Shown: positions 41,373 through 50,650, counted from the stretch's first letter. The stretch: 64,000 bases of DNA from Mycolicibacterium senegalense (GCF_019645875.1 NZ_CP081000.1:3968001-4032000); one strand, 5' to 3'. The notes: a model not told the origin generated them from the sequence alone. Program-made: numbers and translations.

Positions 41373-43109
41373 TCAGTCCAGGATGCGGCGGGCCACGTTC
41401 GTGGTGACCAGGTCCAGGAGTTCGTCGGCTCGTCCGGCCAGGATGGTGCGAATCGCATAGAGCGAGAAGCCTTTTGCCTGTTCGACGGTGATCGCCGGCG
41501 GTATCGACAGTTCTTGGCGCGCGGTGTGGACGTCGACCACGGCGGGGCCGTCGTACGTGAGGGCATCGCCGATCGCTCGTTCCAACTCACCCGGTTCGGT
41601 GACCCGGCGACCGAACACGCCCATGGCCTGGGCGACCGCGGCGAAATCCGGATTGACCAGGTCGGTGCCGAAGGTGACGATGCCCGCGGCCTTCATCTCG
41701 AGCTCGACGAAGTTCAGCGACGAGTTGTTGAACACGATGACCTTGACCGGCAATCGGTTCTGGATCAGCGTCACCAGCTCACCGAAGAGCATGGTCAGGC
41801 CGCCGTCACCGGCCAGCGCGACCACCTGTCGATCGGGGAAGGCGGTCTGCGCACCGATCGCGTGCGGCAGGGCGTTGGCCATCGTGCCGTGGTTGAACGA
41901 CCCGATCAGCCTGCGTCTGCCGTTCATGGTCAGATACCGCGCCGCCCACACCACCGGTGACCCGACGTCACAGGTGAACACCGCGTCGTCGGATGCCAGC
42001 CGGTTGGCAAGCGCGGCAACATATTCCGGACGGATCGGGGTCTTGTCGCGATCGTTGACGGCCAGTGAGTCCAGCTGTGCTCGAGTCTTGCGGTAGTGCT
42101 TCAGCGATCGATCCAGGTGGTCGCGGTCGGTCTTGGGCCGCAGGAGTGGCTGCAGCGCGGCCAGGGTGTCGGCGACGCTGCCGCGCAAGCCCAGATCGAT
42201 CGGCGTCCGGCGACCGAGGTTGCGACCGCGGATGTCGACCTGGATGACGGTGGCACCCTCGGGATAGAACTGCTGATAGGGAAAGTCGGTGCCCAGCATC
42301 AGCAGCGTGTCGGCCTCCTTGATGGCCTTGTAGCCGGAAGCGAAGCCGAGCAGCCCGGTCATGCCGACGTCGAACGGATTGTCGTACTCGATGAATTCCT
42401 TGCCGCGCAACGCATGAACGATCGGCGCCTGCAGGGTCGACGCCACTTCGATCAAGGCGTCGTGCGATCCGGCGACCCCCGCACCGCCCAGGATGGTGAC
42501 CCGCTCGGCGGCATTGAGGATGTCGGCGGCCCGCCGGACCGACTCGTCGTCGGGGCGCACGATGGATCGAGTGGGCCGGACCGGGCAGGTCGCCCAGCCG
42601 GTCTCGCCCGCGCGCTGCAGGAAGATCTCGCCGGGGATGACGACGACCGCCACGCCGTTATCCTCGACCGCTGCCCGCATGGCCATCTCGAGGATGCGCG
42701 GCGCCATCTCGGGGGTGCTGACCAGCTCGCAGTAGACACTGCACTCGCGGAACAGATCCTGCGGGTGGGTTTCTTGGAAGTATTCGGAGCCGATCTCGGT
42801 ACGCGGAATGTGGGCAGCGATGGCCAGCACGGGCACGCGGCTGCGCTGCGCATCGAACAGCCCGTTGATCAGGTGCAGATTGCCCGGGCCGCAACTGCCC
42901 GCGCACACGGCCAGTTGACCGGTCAACGCGGCGTCGGCGGCCGCGGCGAAGGCGGCGGTCTCCTCGTGCCGAACGTGCTGCCAGGTGAGCTCGCCGCTGC
43001 GGCGGATCGCGTCGGTGAATCCGTTGAGGCTGTCACCGGGAAGTCCGTAGACCCTTCGCACCCCGCTCAGCGTCAGCGCCGAGATGACTTGGTCTGCAAT
43101 GGTCGCCAC
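41373..43109 (-). CDS. poxB: Thiamine-diphosphate enzyme, pyruvate:quinone oxidoreductase type
   Basis: 578 residues with the three-domain TPP fold. The PYR domain has GVRRVYGLPGDSLNGF and catalytic Glu in HEETAAFAAAADA. The central domain has GGAGVAGSHDAL, and the PP domain has the metal motif AGDGGLTMLFGELVTLIQN...NN. The pattern matches pyruvate dehydrogenase (quinone) PoxB/Pqo, which makes acetate and CO2 while reducing menaquinone. The C-terminal 25 residues (SLYAIRTILAGRADEL) would form the membrane-attachment helix. Acetolactate synthase and oxalyl-CoA decarboxylase are less likely relatives. It follows an SDR gene but is separated from it by a strong hairpin. Confidence 0.88.
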   Translation of the reverse strand: MATIADQVISALTLSGVRRVYGLPGDSLNGFTDAIRRSGELTWQHVRHEETAAFAAAADAALTGQLAVCAGSCGPGNLHLINGLFDAQRSRVPVLAIAAHIPRTEIGSEYFQETHPQDLFRECSVYCELVSTPEMAPRILEMAMRAAVEDNGVAVVVIPGEIFLQRAGETGWATCPVRPTRSIVRPDDESVRRAADILNAAERVTILGGAGVAGSHDALIEVASTLQAPIVHALRGKEFIEYDNPFDVGMTGLLGFASGYKAIKEADTLLMLGTDFPYQQFYPEGATVIQVDIRGRNLGRRTPIDLGLRGSVADTLAALQPLLRPKTDRDHLDRSLKHYRKTRAQLDSLAVNDRDKTPIRPEYVAALANRLASDDAVFTCDVGSPVVWAARYLTMNGRRRLIGSFNHGTMANALPHAIGAQTAFPDRQVVALAGDGGLTMLFGELVTLIQNRLPVKVIVFNNSSLNFVELEMKAAGIVTFGTDLVNPDFAAVAQAMGVFGRRVTEPGELERAIGDALTYDGPAVVDVHTARQELSIPPAITVEQAKGFSLYAIRTILAGRADELLDLVTTNVARRILD

Positions 43110-43127
43110 GACGCCTCCCCGGTCTGC

Positions 43128-43176
43128 GATTTCGGGGTGATCGGCGGCGGCCGGCGCCGCTGATCACCCCGAAATC
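43128..43176 (-). terminator. Strong hairpin between the SDR and poxB genes
   Basis: Perfect 15-bp arms GATTTCGGGGTGATC (43128-43142) and their complement (43162-43176) around a GC-rich centre that can pair further. It lies 3 bp after the SDR stop (43180, minus strand) and 18 bp before the poxB start, so it would terminate the SDR transcript and separate the genes. Confidence 0.7.
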
Positions 43177-43179
43177 ACT

Positions 43180-43947
43180 CTACTTGGGGGCGAAGCGCTG
43201 GCCGGCGTCCAAACGCAGGCACTGGCCGTTGAGCATGGCGTTCTCGGCGATCGCCACGGCGAGCTTGGCGTACTCCTCGGGCTTGCCCAGGCGCTTGGGG
43301 AACGCGGCGTCCTTGGTCAGCACGGCGGCGAACTCGTCAGGGATGCCCTCGGTCAGGCCGGTGGCGAACAAGCTCGGGGCGATGGCCAGTACCCGAATGC
43401 CCAAGCTGCCGAGATCCCTTGCCATGGTCAGGCACATGCCCGCGATCGCCGCCTTGGACGCGGTGTAGGCGACCTGGCCGATCTGGCCCTCGAACGCCGC
43501 GATCGAGGCCGTGTTGATGATGACGCCACGCTCCTCGGCCTCGGCATCGACCGGCTCGTTCTTGCTCATGTGCCAGGCCGCCAGGCGGCTGATGTTGAAG
43601 GTGCCGATGAGGTTGAGGTCGATGGTCGACCGGAACGAATCCAGGCTGTGCGGACCGTCCTTCTTGATGGTGCGCTCGCCGATGCCGCCACCTGCGGTGG
43701 TCACGATGATGTGCAGGCCACCCAACGCCGCGACGGCCTCTTCCAGCACCTTCTCGGTGCCGTCGAAGTCGGTGACGTCGACGGCGAAGAACGAGCCGCC
43801 GATCGCGTCGGCCACTTCCTGGCCCTTGGATTGCGGCCGGTCCAGCACAGCCACGCTGGCACCCCGCTTGGCCAATGCCTCGGCGGTGGCGCGGCCGAAG
43901 CCCGACGCGCCGCCGACGACGATAGCCTTCTTGCCTTCGATCTCCAT
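43180..43947 (-). CDS. SDR, 3-hydroxyacyl-CoA dehydrogenase (HSD17B10)-type
   Basis: 255 residues. It shows VVGGASGFGRATAEALAKRG, acidic VLDRPQ (NAD), catalytic Ser in NTASIAAFEGQIGQ and Tyr/Lys in YTASK, then LFATGLTEGIP. The AFEGQIGQVAYTASK block is characteristic of type-II 3-hydroxyacyl-CoA dehydrogenases, which oxidise short or branched 3-hydroxyacyl-CoA in beta-oxidation. The glycine motif begins GGASG rather than the usual TGxxxG. Single gene ending in a strong hairpin. Confidence 0.9.
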   Translation of the reverse strand: MEIEGKKAIVVGGASGFGRATAEALAKRGASVAVLDRPQSKGQEVADAIGGSFFAVDVTDFDGTEKVLEEAVAALGGLHIIVTTAGGGIGERTIKKDGPHSLDSFRSTIDLNLIGTFNISRLAAWHMSKNEPVDAEAEERGVIINTASIAAFEGQIGQVAYTASKAAIAGMCLTMARDLGSLGIRVLAIAPSLFATGLTEGIPDEFAAVLTKDAAFPKRLGKPEEYAKLAVAIAENAMLNGQCLRLDAGQRFAPK

Positions 43948-44052
43948 CTAGCTCCCTTTCCAAAAGTGACCGAAATCGTAAAGCAACCTATCGCATCGAG
44001 CCTTCCCGTAAGCCTTTCGGGTTCGATGCGTTGACCCCTTGCGTCCCCTCAG

Positions 44053-44117
44053 CACCGCGACCGTGCGTGTTTGTCCCCCGACACTCCGCATATCGCCGGC
44101 ATTCGGCGCACCCTCGC
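44053..44117. repeat. 65-bp intergenic repeat, second family, copy 1
   Basis: Aligns without gaps to 54576-54640 (about 51 of 65 bases by eye), sharing CACCGCGA, GTGCGTGT, CGACAC, CGCCG and GCGCACCCTCGC. The arms pair less well here than in the other copy. It lies between divergent genes, so here it is not a simple terminator. Confidence 0.6.
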
Positions 44118-44178
44118 CGCTACCGAGCGTGCGTAAATCCCTCGACGTCGTCACCGAGAACGAATAGGTTCGCCTGCC

Positions 44179-44541
44179 ATGACACCCGCCGAGCTGTGGC
44201 GCGAGAAGCTGCGCCGGTCCCTGCTGTCGGCACGTAAGTCCCGCGACACCGTCGGCGTCTCCGCGATCCGGTCGGCGTTGAGCGCCATCGACAATGCCGA
44301 GACACCGCAGGCCGATCAGACCGATACCCGCATCGGCGGAACGATCGCGGGGGCGGCGCCCGGGGTGGGTTCGACCGAGATCGCCCGCCGGGTGCTCACT
44401 GACGCCGAGGTTCGTGGCCTCATTCAGTCCGAGGTCGATGAACGGCTCACGGCAGCCGACGAATACATCGCGACCGGACATCATGAGCGGGCCGCGGACC
44501 TGCGGTCTCAGGCCGCCGTTTTGGCGCAGGTGCTCAGCTGA
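44179..44541 (+). CDS. GatB/YqeY domain protein
   Basis: 120-residue helical protein with the YqeY fold: LWREKLRRSLLSARKSRDTV, VSAIRSALSAIDNAET and a late VDERLTAADEYIATGHHERAADLRSQAAVL. YqeY-like proteins resemble the tRNA-binding tail of GatB but act alone; their function is not settled. It is followed 39 bp later by ligB on the same strand and may share its transcript. Confidence 0.85.
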   Translation: MTPAELWREKLRRSLLSARKSRDTVGVSAIRSALSAIDNAETPQADQTDTRIGGTIAGAAPGVGSTEIARRVLTDAEVRGLIQSEVDERLTAADEYIATGHHERAADLRSQAAVLAQVLS

Positions 44542-44580
44542 GCGTCAAAGATTGTCCGAGTCCCGTGGCACGCTGAGGAC

Positions 44581-46104
44581 GTGTTGCTCGCCGACGTCGC
44601 CGCCGCGTCCTCCGATATCGCCGGGGCCTCGGCGCGGCTGGCCAAGATCGACCGCATCGCCTCCCTGCTGGCCGCGGCTGCGGCAGACGGCGACGCACGC
44701 GCGGTGGCGGTGACGGTGTCATGGCTGTCCGGCGAGTTGCCGCAGCGTCAGATCGGTGTCGGGTGGGCCTCGTTGCGCTCGCTGCCGGCGCCCGCGCAGG
44801 CCCCGACGTTGACCGTCACCGGCGTCGATACTGCATTCACCGAGATCAAGGGAATCGCCGGCAAGGGTTCGCAGGCGCTGCGCGCCGAGGCGGTACGCAA
44901 CCTGTTCGGTGCGGCCACGAACACCGAACAGACCTTCCTACGGCGGCTGTTGGGCGGTGAACTACGTCAGGGCGCGCTGGCCGGGGTGATGGCCGACGCG
45001 GTCGCGCGGGCATCTGACATCCCAGCGGCCGAAGTCCGGCGGGCGGCCATGCTCGCCGGCAATCTGCCCGCCGTGGCCGCCGCGGCGCTGACCCGTGGGC
45101 GCGCCGCCCTGACCGAGTTCGCCTTGCAGGTCGGCCGCCCGGTCGGGCCGATGCTCGCACAAACCGCGACCGATGTCGCCGACGCACTCGAACGTCTCGG
45201 TGGTACAGCGGTTCTGGAGGCCAAGCTGGACGGTGCCCGTGTGCAGATCCACCGCAAGGGATCGGAGGTGTCGGTGTTCACGCGCAGCCTCGACGACGTG
45301 ACCCATCGACTACCCGAGGTGGTCGAGGCGACACTGGCCCTACCGGCCACGGACCTGATCGCCGACGCCGAGGCCATCGCGCTGCGCCCGGACAACCGCC
45401 CGCAGCCGTTTCAGGTCACCGCCGCCCGGTTCGGCCGCAAGACCGCCAACGATCTCGAACCGTTGTCGGTGTTCTTCTTCGACCTGCTTCACATCGACGG
45501 CCAGGATCTGCTCGATCTCCCCACCGGGCAACGGTTGAGCGCCCTCGACGCGCTGGTGCCGCGTGACCAGCGCGTCGATCGCGTCGTCACCACCGAGAGT
45601 GCGGTCGCGCAGGAGTTCCTGGACCGCACCCTCGCGGCAGGGCACGAGGGCGTGATGGCGAAATCGCCCACAGCGCCCTATGAGGCCGGACGCCGTGGCG
45701 CGGGTTGGCTCAAGGTCAAGCCCGTGCACACCTTGGACCTGGTGGTACTGGCCGTCGAACGCGGGTCCGGGCGGCGGACCGGCAAGCTGTCCAACATCCA
45801 CCTCGGTGCCCGGGATCCGGACACCGGCGGCTACGTGATGCTGGGTAAGACGTTCAAGGGCATGACCGACGCCATGCTGGCCTGGCAGACGGACCGGTTC
45901 AGGGAACTGCAGGTGAGCGACGACGGCTGGCTGGTCACGGTCCGGCCCGAACAGGTGGTGGAGATCGCGTTCGACGGCGTCCAGCGGTCGAGTCGTTATC
46001 CGGGCGGGGTCGCGCTGCGTTTCGCCCGGGTGCTGCGGTACCGGGATGACAAGACACCCGAGGAAATCGACACCATCGACACCGTGCGCGCCTTCCTCAC
46101 CTGA
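44581..46104 (+). CDS. ligB: ATP-dependent DNA ligase LigB
   Basis: 507 residues from a GTG start. The N-terminal 190 residues form the DNA-binding domain (LRRLLGGELRQGALAGVMAD). The nucleotidyltransferase core has the adenylated Lys215 in LEAKLDGARVQIHRKG (motif I), motif III FFFDLLHIDG, motif IV HEGVMAKSP and motif V GWLKVKP. The OB domain ends the protein. It corresponds to Rv3062 in the conserved block. It seals nicks using ATP and is not the essential replicative ligase, which is the NAD-dependent LigA. Confidence 0.96.
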   Translation: MLLADVAAASSDIAGASARLAKIDRIASLLAAAAADGDARAVAVTVSWLSGELPQRQIGVGWASLRSLPAPAQAPTLTVTGVDTAFTEIKGIAGKGSQALRAEAVRNLFGAATNTEQTFLRRLLGGELRQGALAGVMADAVARASDIPAAEVRRAAMLAGNLPAVAAAALTRGRAALTEFALQVGRPVGPMLAQTATDVADALERLGGTAVLEAKLDGARVQIHRKGSEVSVFTRSLDDVTHRLPEVVEATLALPATDLIADAEAIALRPDNRPQPFQVTAARFGRKTANDLEPLSVFFFDLLHIDGQDLLDLPTGQRLSALDALVPRDQRVDRVVTTESAVAQEFLDRTLAAGHEGVMAKSPTAPYEAGRRGAGWLKVKPVHTLDLVVLAVERGSGRRTGKLSNIHLGARDPDTGGYVMLGKTFKGMTDAMLAWQTDRFRELQVSDDGWLVTVRPEQVVEIAFDGVQRSSRYPGGVALRFARVLRYRDDKTPEEIDTIDTVRAFLT

Positions 46105-46217
46105 CCGGTCCGCGGATTCCCGGCTACGGTTCGGAAACCGGGATTCGATGCCACGCGCTTTGGCTCGATGAAAAGATCGTCACGACGCGTATGACACTGG
46201 GCGAGCGAGGAGAGACT

Positions 46218-48524
46218 GTGGCAACACCGGACGCCCCACCGGCGGACCGCATCGAGGAGCACGACGGAGACGTCACCTATATCCGCACCGACAAAGACCT
46301 TCCGCCGGTGGCTATCATCGACCGCTCTCCGATCACCGCCAAGCACAAGGCGATCTTCGCGATCATCGCTGTGCTGGGCGCGGTGGCCTGGGCGGTCATC
46401 GCTTTCTTCCGCGGGGAGACCGTCAACGCCGTCTGGTTCGTGATCGCCGCGATCTGCACCTACGTCATCGGCTTCCGGTTCTACGCCCGGCTCATCGAGA
46501 TGAAGATCGTCCGCCCGCGTGACGACAATGCCACGCCGGCAGAACTTTTCGACAACGGCACCGACTACATGCCCACCGACCGGCGTGTGCTGTTCGGTCA
46601 TCACTTCGCCGCGATCGCGGGCGCCGGCCCGCTGGTCGGTCCGGTGCTGGCCATGCAGATGGGCTATCTGCCCGGCACGATCTGGATCATCATCGGCGCC
46701 GTGGTGGCCGGCTGCGTCCAGGACTACCTGGTGCTGTCCATTTCGGTACGCCGGCGCGGCCGCTCGCTGGGCCAGATGGCGCGCGACGAACTCGGTGTGG
46801 TCGGCGGTATCGCGGCGATCGTCGGCGTGCTGGTCATCATGGTGATCCTGCTGGCCGTGCTGGCCCTGGTCGTGGTCAATGCACTCGCCGAAAGCCCCTG
46901 GGGCGTCTTCTCGATCGCGATGACGATCCCGATCGCCATCTTCATGGGCCTGTACCTGCGTTTCTTCCGCCCCGGCCGGGTCTCGGAGGTCTCCCTGATC
47001 GGCGTCGCGCTGCTGCTACTGGCGGTGATCTCCGGTGGTTGGGTGGCCGAAACATCATGGGGCGCGGACTGGTTCACGCTCTCCAAGGTCACCTTGTCGT
47101 GGTGCATCATCATCTACGGCCTGGCCGCGTCGGTGCTGCCGGTGTGGTTCCTGCTGGCCCCGCGTGACTATCTGTCGACGTTCATGAAGGTCGGCACCAT
47201 CGCGCTGCTGGCCGTCGGCATCCTGATCGCGCGGCCGGTGATGCAGGCGCCGGCGATCTCGCAGTTCGCCGCCAGCGGCACCGGCCCGGTGTTCGCGGGC
47301 TCGCTGTTCCCGTTCCTGTTCATCACCATCGCCTGCGGCGCGTTGTCGGGCTTTCACGCATTGATCTCGTCGGGCACCACACCCAAGCTTCTGGAGAAGG
47401 AAAGCCAGATGCGGTTGATCGGCTACGGCGGCATGCTGACCGAGTCCTTTGTCGCCATCATGGCGCTGATCACCGCGGCCATCCTCAACCAGCACCTGTA
47501 CTTCGCGATCAACGCGCCGACGGCGGCCACCGGCACCACCGCACAGACCGCCGCCGACTACGTCAACGGCCTTGGCCTGTCCGGGCAGCCGATCACCGCG
47601 CAGGAGATCACCGCGGCGGCCGAAGGCGTCGGCGAACATTCGGTGGTGTCGCGTACCGGCGGCGCACCGACTCTGGCTTTCGGCATGTCCGAGGTGCTGC
47701 ACCAGGTGTTCGGCGGCGAGAGCCTCAAGGCGTTCTGGTACCACTTCGCGATCATGTTCGAGGCGTTGTTCATCCTGACCACGGTCGACGCCGGTACGCG
47801 CGTCGCGCGCTTCATGCTGTCGGACGGCCTGGGCAATCTCGGTGGGCCGCTGAAGAAACTGCGCAACCCGAGCTGGCGGGCGGGCGCCTGGGCCTGCAGC
47901 GTCATCGTGGTCGCGGCGTGGGGTTCGATCCTGCTGATGGGCGTGACCGACCCGCTGGGCGGCATCAACACCCTGTTCCCGCTGTTCGGCATCGCCAACC
48001 AGCTGCTGGCGGCCATCGCGCTGACGGTGGTCACCGTGGTGGTGATCAAACGCGGATTGGTGAAGTGGGCCTGGATTCCGGGGGTGCCGCTGCTGTGGGA
48101 TCTGACGGTGACGATGACGGCGTCGTGGCAGAAGATCTTCTCCGCCGACCCGAAAGTCGGCTACTGGAAGCAGCATTCGCAGTACGTCGCGGCCCAGGAG
48201 GCCGGCAAGTCGACGTTCGGCGCGGCGAAGAACCCGGATCAGATCGACGCGGTCATCCGTAACACGTTCATCCAGGGCACCTTGTCGGTGGTGTTCGCGG
48301 TGCTGGTGCTGATCGTGTTCGTCGCGGGAGTGGTGATGGCGCTGCAAGCACTGCGCGGAGCCGGACGGCCACTGGCCGTGGACGAGGAGGTGCCGTCGCG
48401 CATCTTCGCCCCGTCAGGGCTGATCGCCACCTCGGTGGAGAAGGAGGTGCAGAAGCAGTGGGACGCCTTGCCCGGAGCGCACGCCAGGCCGCACGCCACA
48501 TCGGGTGGTACTGGTCAACATTGA
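46218..48524 (+). CDS. cstA: Carbon starvation protein CstA
   Basis: 768-residue polytopic membrane protein with 16 or more predicted helices. Family blocks: TDYMPTDRRVLFGHHFAAIAGA, GPLVGPVLAMQMGYLPGTIW, GALSGFHALISSGTTPK and LNQHLYFAINAP. I chose GTG 46218 with AGGAG five bases ahead over ATG 46191. CstA-type proteins import peptides or pyruvate during carbon limitation. It corresponds to Rv3063 and overlaps a YbdD-like small gene, the usual partner. The transported substrate in mycobacteria is uncertain. Confidence 0.95.
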   Translation: MATPDAPPADRIEEHDGDVTYIRTDKDLPPVAIIDRSPITAKHKAIFAIIAVLGAVAWAVIAFFRGETVNAVWFVIAAICTYVIGFRFYARLIEMKIVRPRDDNATPAELFDNGTDYMPTDRRVLFGHHFAAIAGAGPLVGPVLAMQMGYLPGTIWIIIGAVVAGCVQDYLVLSISVRRRGRSLGQMARDELGVVGGIAAIVGVLVIMVILLAVLALVVVNALAESPWGVFSIAMTIPIAIFMGLYLRFFRPGRVSEVSLIGVALLLLAVISGGWVAETSWGADWFTLSKVTLSWCIIIYGLAASVLPVWFLLAPRDYLSTFMKVGTIALLAVGILIARPVMQAPAISQFAASGTGPVFAGSLFPFLFITIACGALSGFHALISSGTTPKLLEKESQMRLIGYGGMLTESFVAIMALITAAILNQHLYFAINAPTAATGTTAQTAADYVNGLGLSGQPITAQEITAAAEGVGEHSVVSRTGGAPTLAFGMSEVLHQVFGGESLKAFWYHFAIMFEALFILTTVDAGTRVARFMLSDGLGNLGGPLKKLRNPSWRAGAWACSVIVVAAWGSILLMGVTDPLGGINTLFPLFGIANQLLAAIALTVVTVVVIKRGLVKWAWIPGVPLLWDLTVTMTASWQKIFSADPKVGYWKQHSQYVAAQEAGKSTFGAAKNPDQIDAVIRNTFIQGTLSVVFAVLVLIVFVAGVVMALQALRGAGRPLAVDEEVPSRIFAPSGLIATSVEKEVQKQWDALPGAHARPHATSGGTGQH

Positions 48525-48661
48525 TGGGTGACAACCACTATCGACGCTATGTCGCGCACCGGGAACGCACCCATCCCGGTGAGCCTGTGCTGACCGAGCG
48601 CGATTACTGGAAGATGCGGCACCGCAATACCGAGGCCAATCCCGGCGCGCGCTGCTGCTGA
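48458..48661 (+). CDS. YbdD/YjiX-like small protein
   Basis: 67 residues from GTG 48458, overlapping the end of cstA by 67 bp. It matches the YbdD family along its length: ARSARQAARHIGWYWSTLMG, YRRYVAHRERTHPGEPVLTE, DYWKMRH and the final GARCC. A shorter start at 48524 (MGDNHYRR) would lose the conserved N-terminal helix. YbdD-type proteins are required by CstA-type transporters in other bacteria. The long overlap implies translational coupling. Confidence 0.88.
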   Translation: MGRLARSARQAARHIGWYWSTLMGDNHYRRYVAHRERTHPGEPVLTERDYWKMRHRNTEANPGARCC

Positions 48662-48706
48662 CCGTCCAATGCCGAGAAAAGCAACCACCGGAAGGCCGGA
48701 CTCGTC

Positions 48707-49150
48707 ATGGTCCAACTTCACGTCGAGCGTACGATCGCCGCACCGGCGAGCCGTGTTTTCGACTGGCTGGCGGAACCAGCCAACTTCACCACTTCCGTGG
48801 CGTCTTGGATCGGATTCACAGCAGGTTACGTGGGCGGACCGGGCCCTGAGATAGGTGCGGTGCGGGAGGTGAACTGGCTTGGGAACACCTGGTTCCGCGA
48901 GGAGATCACCGCCTACGACAGACCACGCAGCTACTCCTACCTAGTCACTCGTGCTTTTCCTTCGGTCGACCATCTGGGCGCCACGATGACATTCACCGAC
49001 CTCGCCGACGGCACTCATGTCGACTGGGTCTCTACGTTCACGTATCCGCTCCGTACCGGTGGCAAGGCAATGAATGCGGTTGGGTCGCGCCTCGTTCGCC
49101 GGAGCTTCCTCTCGATCCTCGCCCGATGCGCCGACGCGTTGGAGAGATAG
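48707..49150 (+). CDS. SRPBCC (START/Bet v1-like) family protein
   Basis: 147 residues: VQLHVERTIAAPASRVFDWL opens the helix-grip fold, followed by a cavity-forming sheet (EVNWLGNTWFREEITAYDRP, ATMTFTDLADGTHVDWVSTF) and a long C-terminal helix (RLVRRSFLSILARCADALE). Such proteins bind hydrophobic ligands or act as polyketide cyclases; no catalytic residue can be assigned. It lies 45 bp after the ybdD-like gene on the same strand but is probably independent. Confidence 0.85.
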   Translation: MVQLHVERTIAAPASRVFDWLAEPANFTTSVASWIGFTAGYVGGPGPEIGAVREVNWLGNTWFREEITAYDRPRSYSYLVTRAFPSVDHLGATMTFTDLADGTHVDWVSTFTYPLRTGGKAMNAVGSRLVRRSFLSILARCADALER

Positions 49151-49252
49151 TCGCCGGCTCCCAGACCTTCGGGCGTAAACCACCAGGATCGACTAGGCAC
49201 AGGTCGCTCAACCAGCGGTCAACGCCGCCCACTTGAGCATATACTGTGAGTA

Positions 49253-49261
49253 TTACGGTAA
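49253..49261. promoter_or_regulatory. TTACGGTAA motif before the amidohydrolase gene
   Basis: TTAC-G-GTAA palindrome ending 24 bp before the GTG at 49286. Similar motifs are at 52999 and 61582, each upstream of a catabolic gene in this region. Confidence 0.4.
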
Positions 49262-49285
49262 GGCCGTCATGAATGGAGCGCGTCC

Positions 49286-50572
49286 GTGCACAAAGACGAC
49301 ATGATCCTGATCAGCGTGGACGATCACATCGTCGAACCACCTGACATGTTCAAGAACCATCTTCCGAAGAAGTACGCCGACGAGGCCCCACGTCTCGTGC
49401 ACAACCCTGACGGCAGCGATACCTGGCAGTTCCGCGACATCGTCATCCCCAACGTCGCACTGAACGCAGTCGCCGGCCGCCCCAAGGAGGAGTACGGACT
49501 GGAGCCCCAGGGACTCGATGAGATCCGCAAGGGCTGCTACAACGTCGACGAGCGGGTCAAGGACATGAACGCCGGCGGCATCCTCGGCTCGATCTGCTTC
49601 CCGTCCTTCCCCGGTTTCGCCGGCCGGCTGTTCGCCACCGAGGACCCGGAGTTTTCCCTGGCGCTGGTTCAGGCCTACAACGACTGGCACATCGACGAAT
49701 GGTGCGGGGCGTACCCGGCCCGCTTCATTCCGATGGCGCTGCCGGTGATCTGGGACGCCGAGGCGTGCGCCGCTGAGGTGCGCCGCGTCTCGAAGAAAGG
49801 CGTGCATGCGCTGACCTTCACCGAGAACCCGGCCGCCATGGGTTACCCCAGCTTCCACGACGACTACTGGACGCCGCTGTGGAAGGCGTTGTGCGACACC
49901 AATACCGTGCTCAACGTTCACATCGGCTCCTCGGGCAAGCTGGCCATCACCGCGCCCGACGCACCACTGGACGTGATGATCACCCTGCAGCCGATGAACA
50001 TCGTGCAGGCCGCCGCGGACCTGTTGTGGTCCAAGCCCATCAAGGATTACCCGGATCTCAAGATCGGGCTGTCCGAGGGCGGCACGGGCTGGATTCCGTA
50101 CTTCCTGGAGCGCGTCGACCGGACGTACGAGATGCACTCGACCTGGACCCACCAGAACTTCGGCGGCAAGCTGCCCAGCGAGGTGTTCCGGGAGCACTTC
50201 CTCACGTGCTTCATCTCCGACCCGGTCGGCGTCGCCCTGCGCGACAAGATCGGTATCGACAACATCAGTTGGGAAGCCGACTACCCGCACAGTGACTCGA
50301 TGTGGCCGGGCGCCCCCGAGGAACTGTGGGACGTACTGACCGAGAACAACGTGCCGGACGACGAGATCAACAAGATGACGTACGAGAACGCCATGCGCTG
50401 GTACTCATTCGACCCGTTCACCCACATCTCACGGGAGCAGGCCACCGTCGGTGCGCTCCGCAAAGCCGCTGAGGGCCACGATGTTTCGATCCAGGCGTTG
50501 AGCCACCACGAGCAGGGCACCCGCGGTGACGCGCTGCACGCCGCGGCTCGGGGCAACTCCGGTTCCGAGTAG
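49286..50572 (+). CDS. Amidohydrolase family (metal-dependent TIM-barrel) protein
   Basis: 428 residues from GTG 49286. It starts with ILISVDDHIVEPPDMFKNHL, where the D-x-H pair binds metal, then DNISWEADYPHSDSMWPG near residue 330 supplies the late His/Asp site. This is the group close to ACMSD-like decarboxylases and hydrolases that is abundant in mycobacterial catabolic clusters. Likely reaction: hydrolysis or decarboxylation of a cyclic or aromatic intermediate. Single gene, ending before the perfect hairpin repeat at 50585-50644. Confidence 0.88.
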   Translation: MHKDDMILISVDDHIVEPPDMFKNHLPKKYADEAPRLVHNPDGSDTWQFRDIVIPNVALNAVAGRPKEEYGLEPQGLDEIRKGCYNVDERVKDMNAGGILGSICFPSFPGFAGRLFATEDPEFSLALVQAYNDWHIDEWCGAYPARFIPMALPVIWDAEACAAEVRRVSKKGVHALTFTENPAAMGYPSFHDDYWTPLWKALCDTNTVLNVHIGSSGKLAITAPDAPLDVMITLQPMNIVQAAADLLWSKPIKDYPDLKIGLSEGGTGWIPYFLERVDRTYEMHSTWTHQNFGGKLPSEVFREHFLTCFISDPVGVALRDKIGIDNISWEADYPHSDSMWPGAPEELWDVLTENNVPDDEINKMTYENAMRWYSFDPFTHISREQATVGALRKAAEGHDVSIQALSHHEQGTRGDALHAAARGNSGSE

Positions 50573-50584
50573 TCACCTTCTACC

Positions 50585-50644
50585 GCGAGCAGACGCAAAT
50601 GTCCCCGAACGCACGGCGTGTCGGGGACATTTGTGTCTGCTCGC
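50585..50644. repeat. 60-bp palindromic intergenic repeat, copy 2
   Basis: Arms 50585-50608 and 50621-50644 are 24 bp with a single mismatch, loop 12 nt. Left arm begins GCGAGCAGACGCAAATGT. Same length and core words as the copy at 38550-38609. It lies between convergent genes (stops 50572 and 50651) and should terminate both. Confidence 0.8.
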
Positions 50645-50650
50645 CGCTAT

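Noticed and set aside
47055..48347. 430-codon minus-strand frame opposite cstA
   Set aside because: Arg/His-rich shadow frame; the plus strand encodes the membrane helices of CstA.
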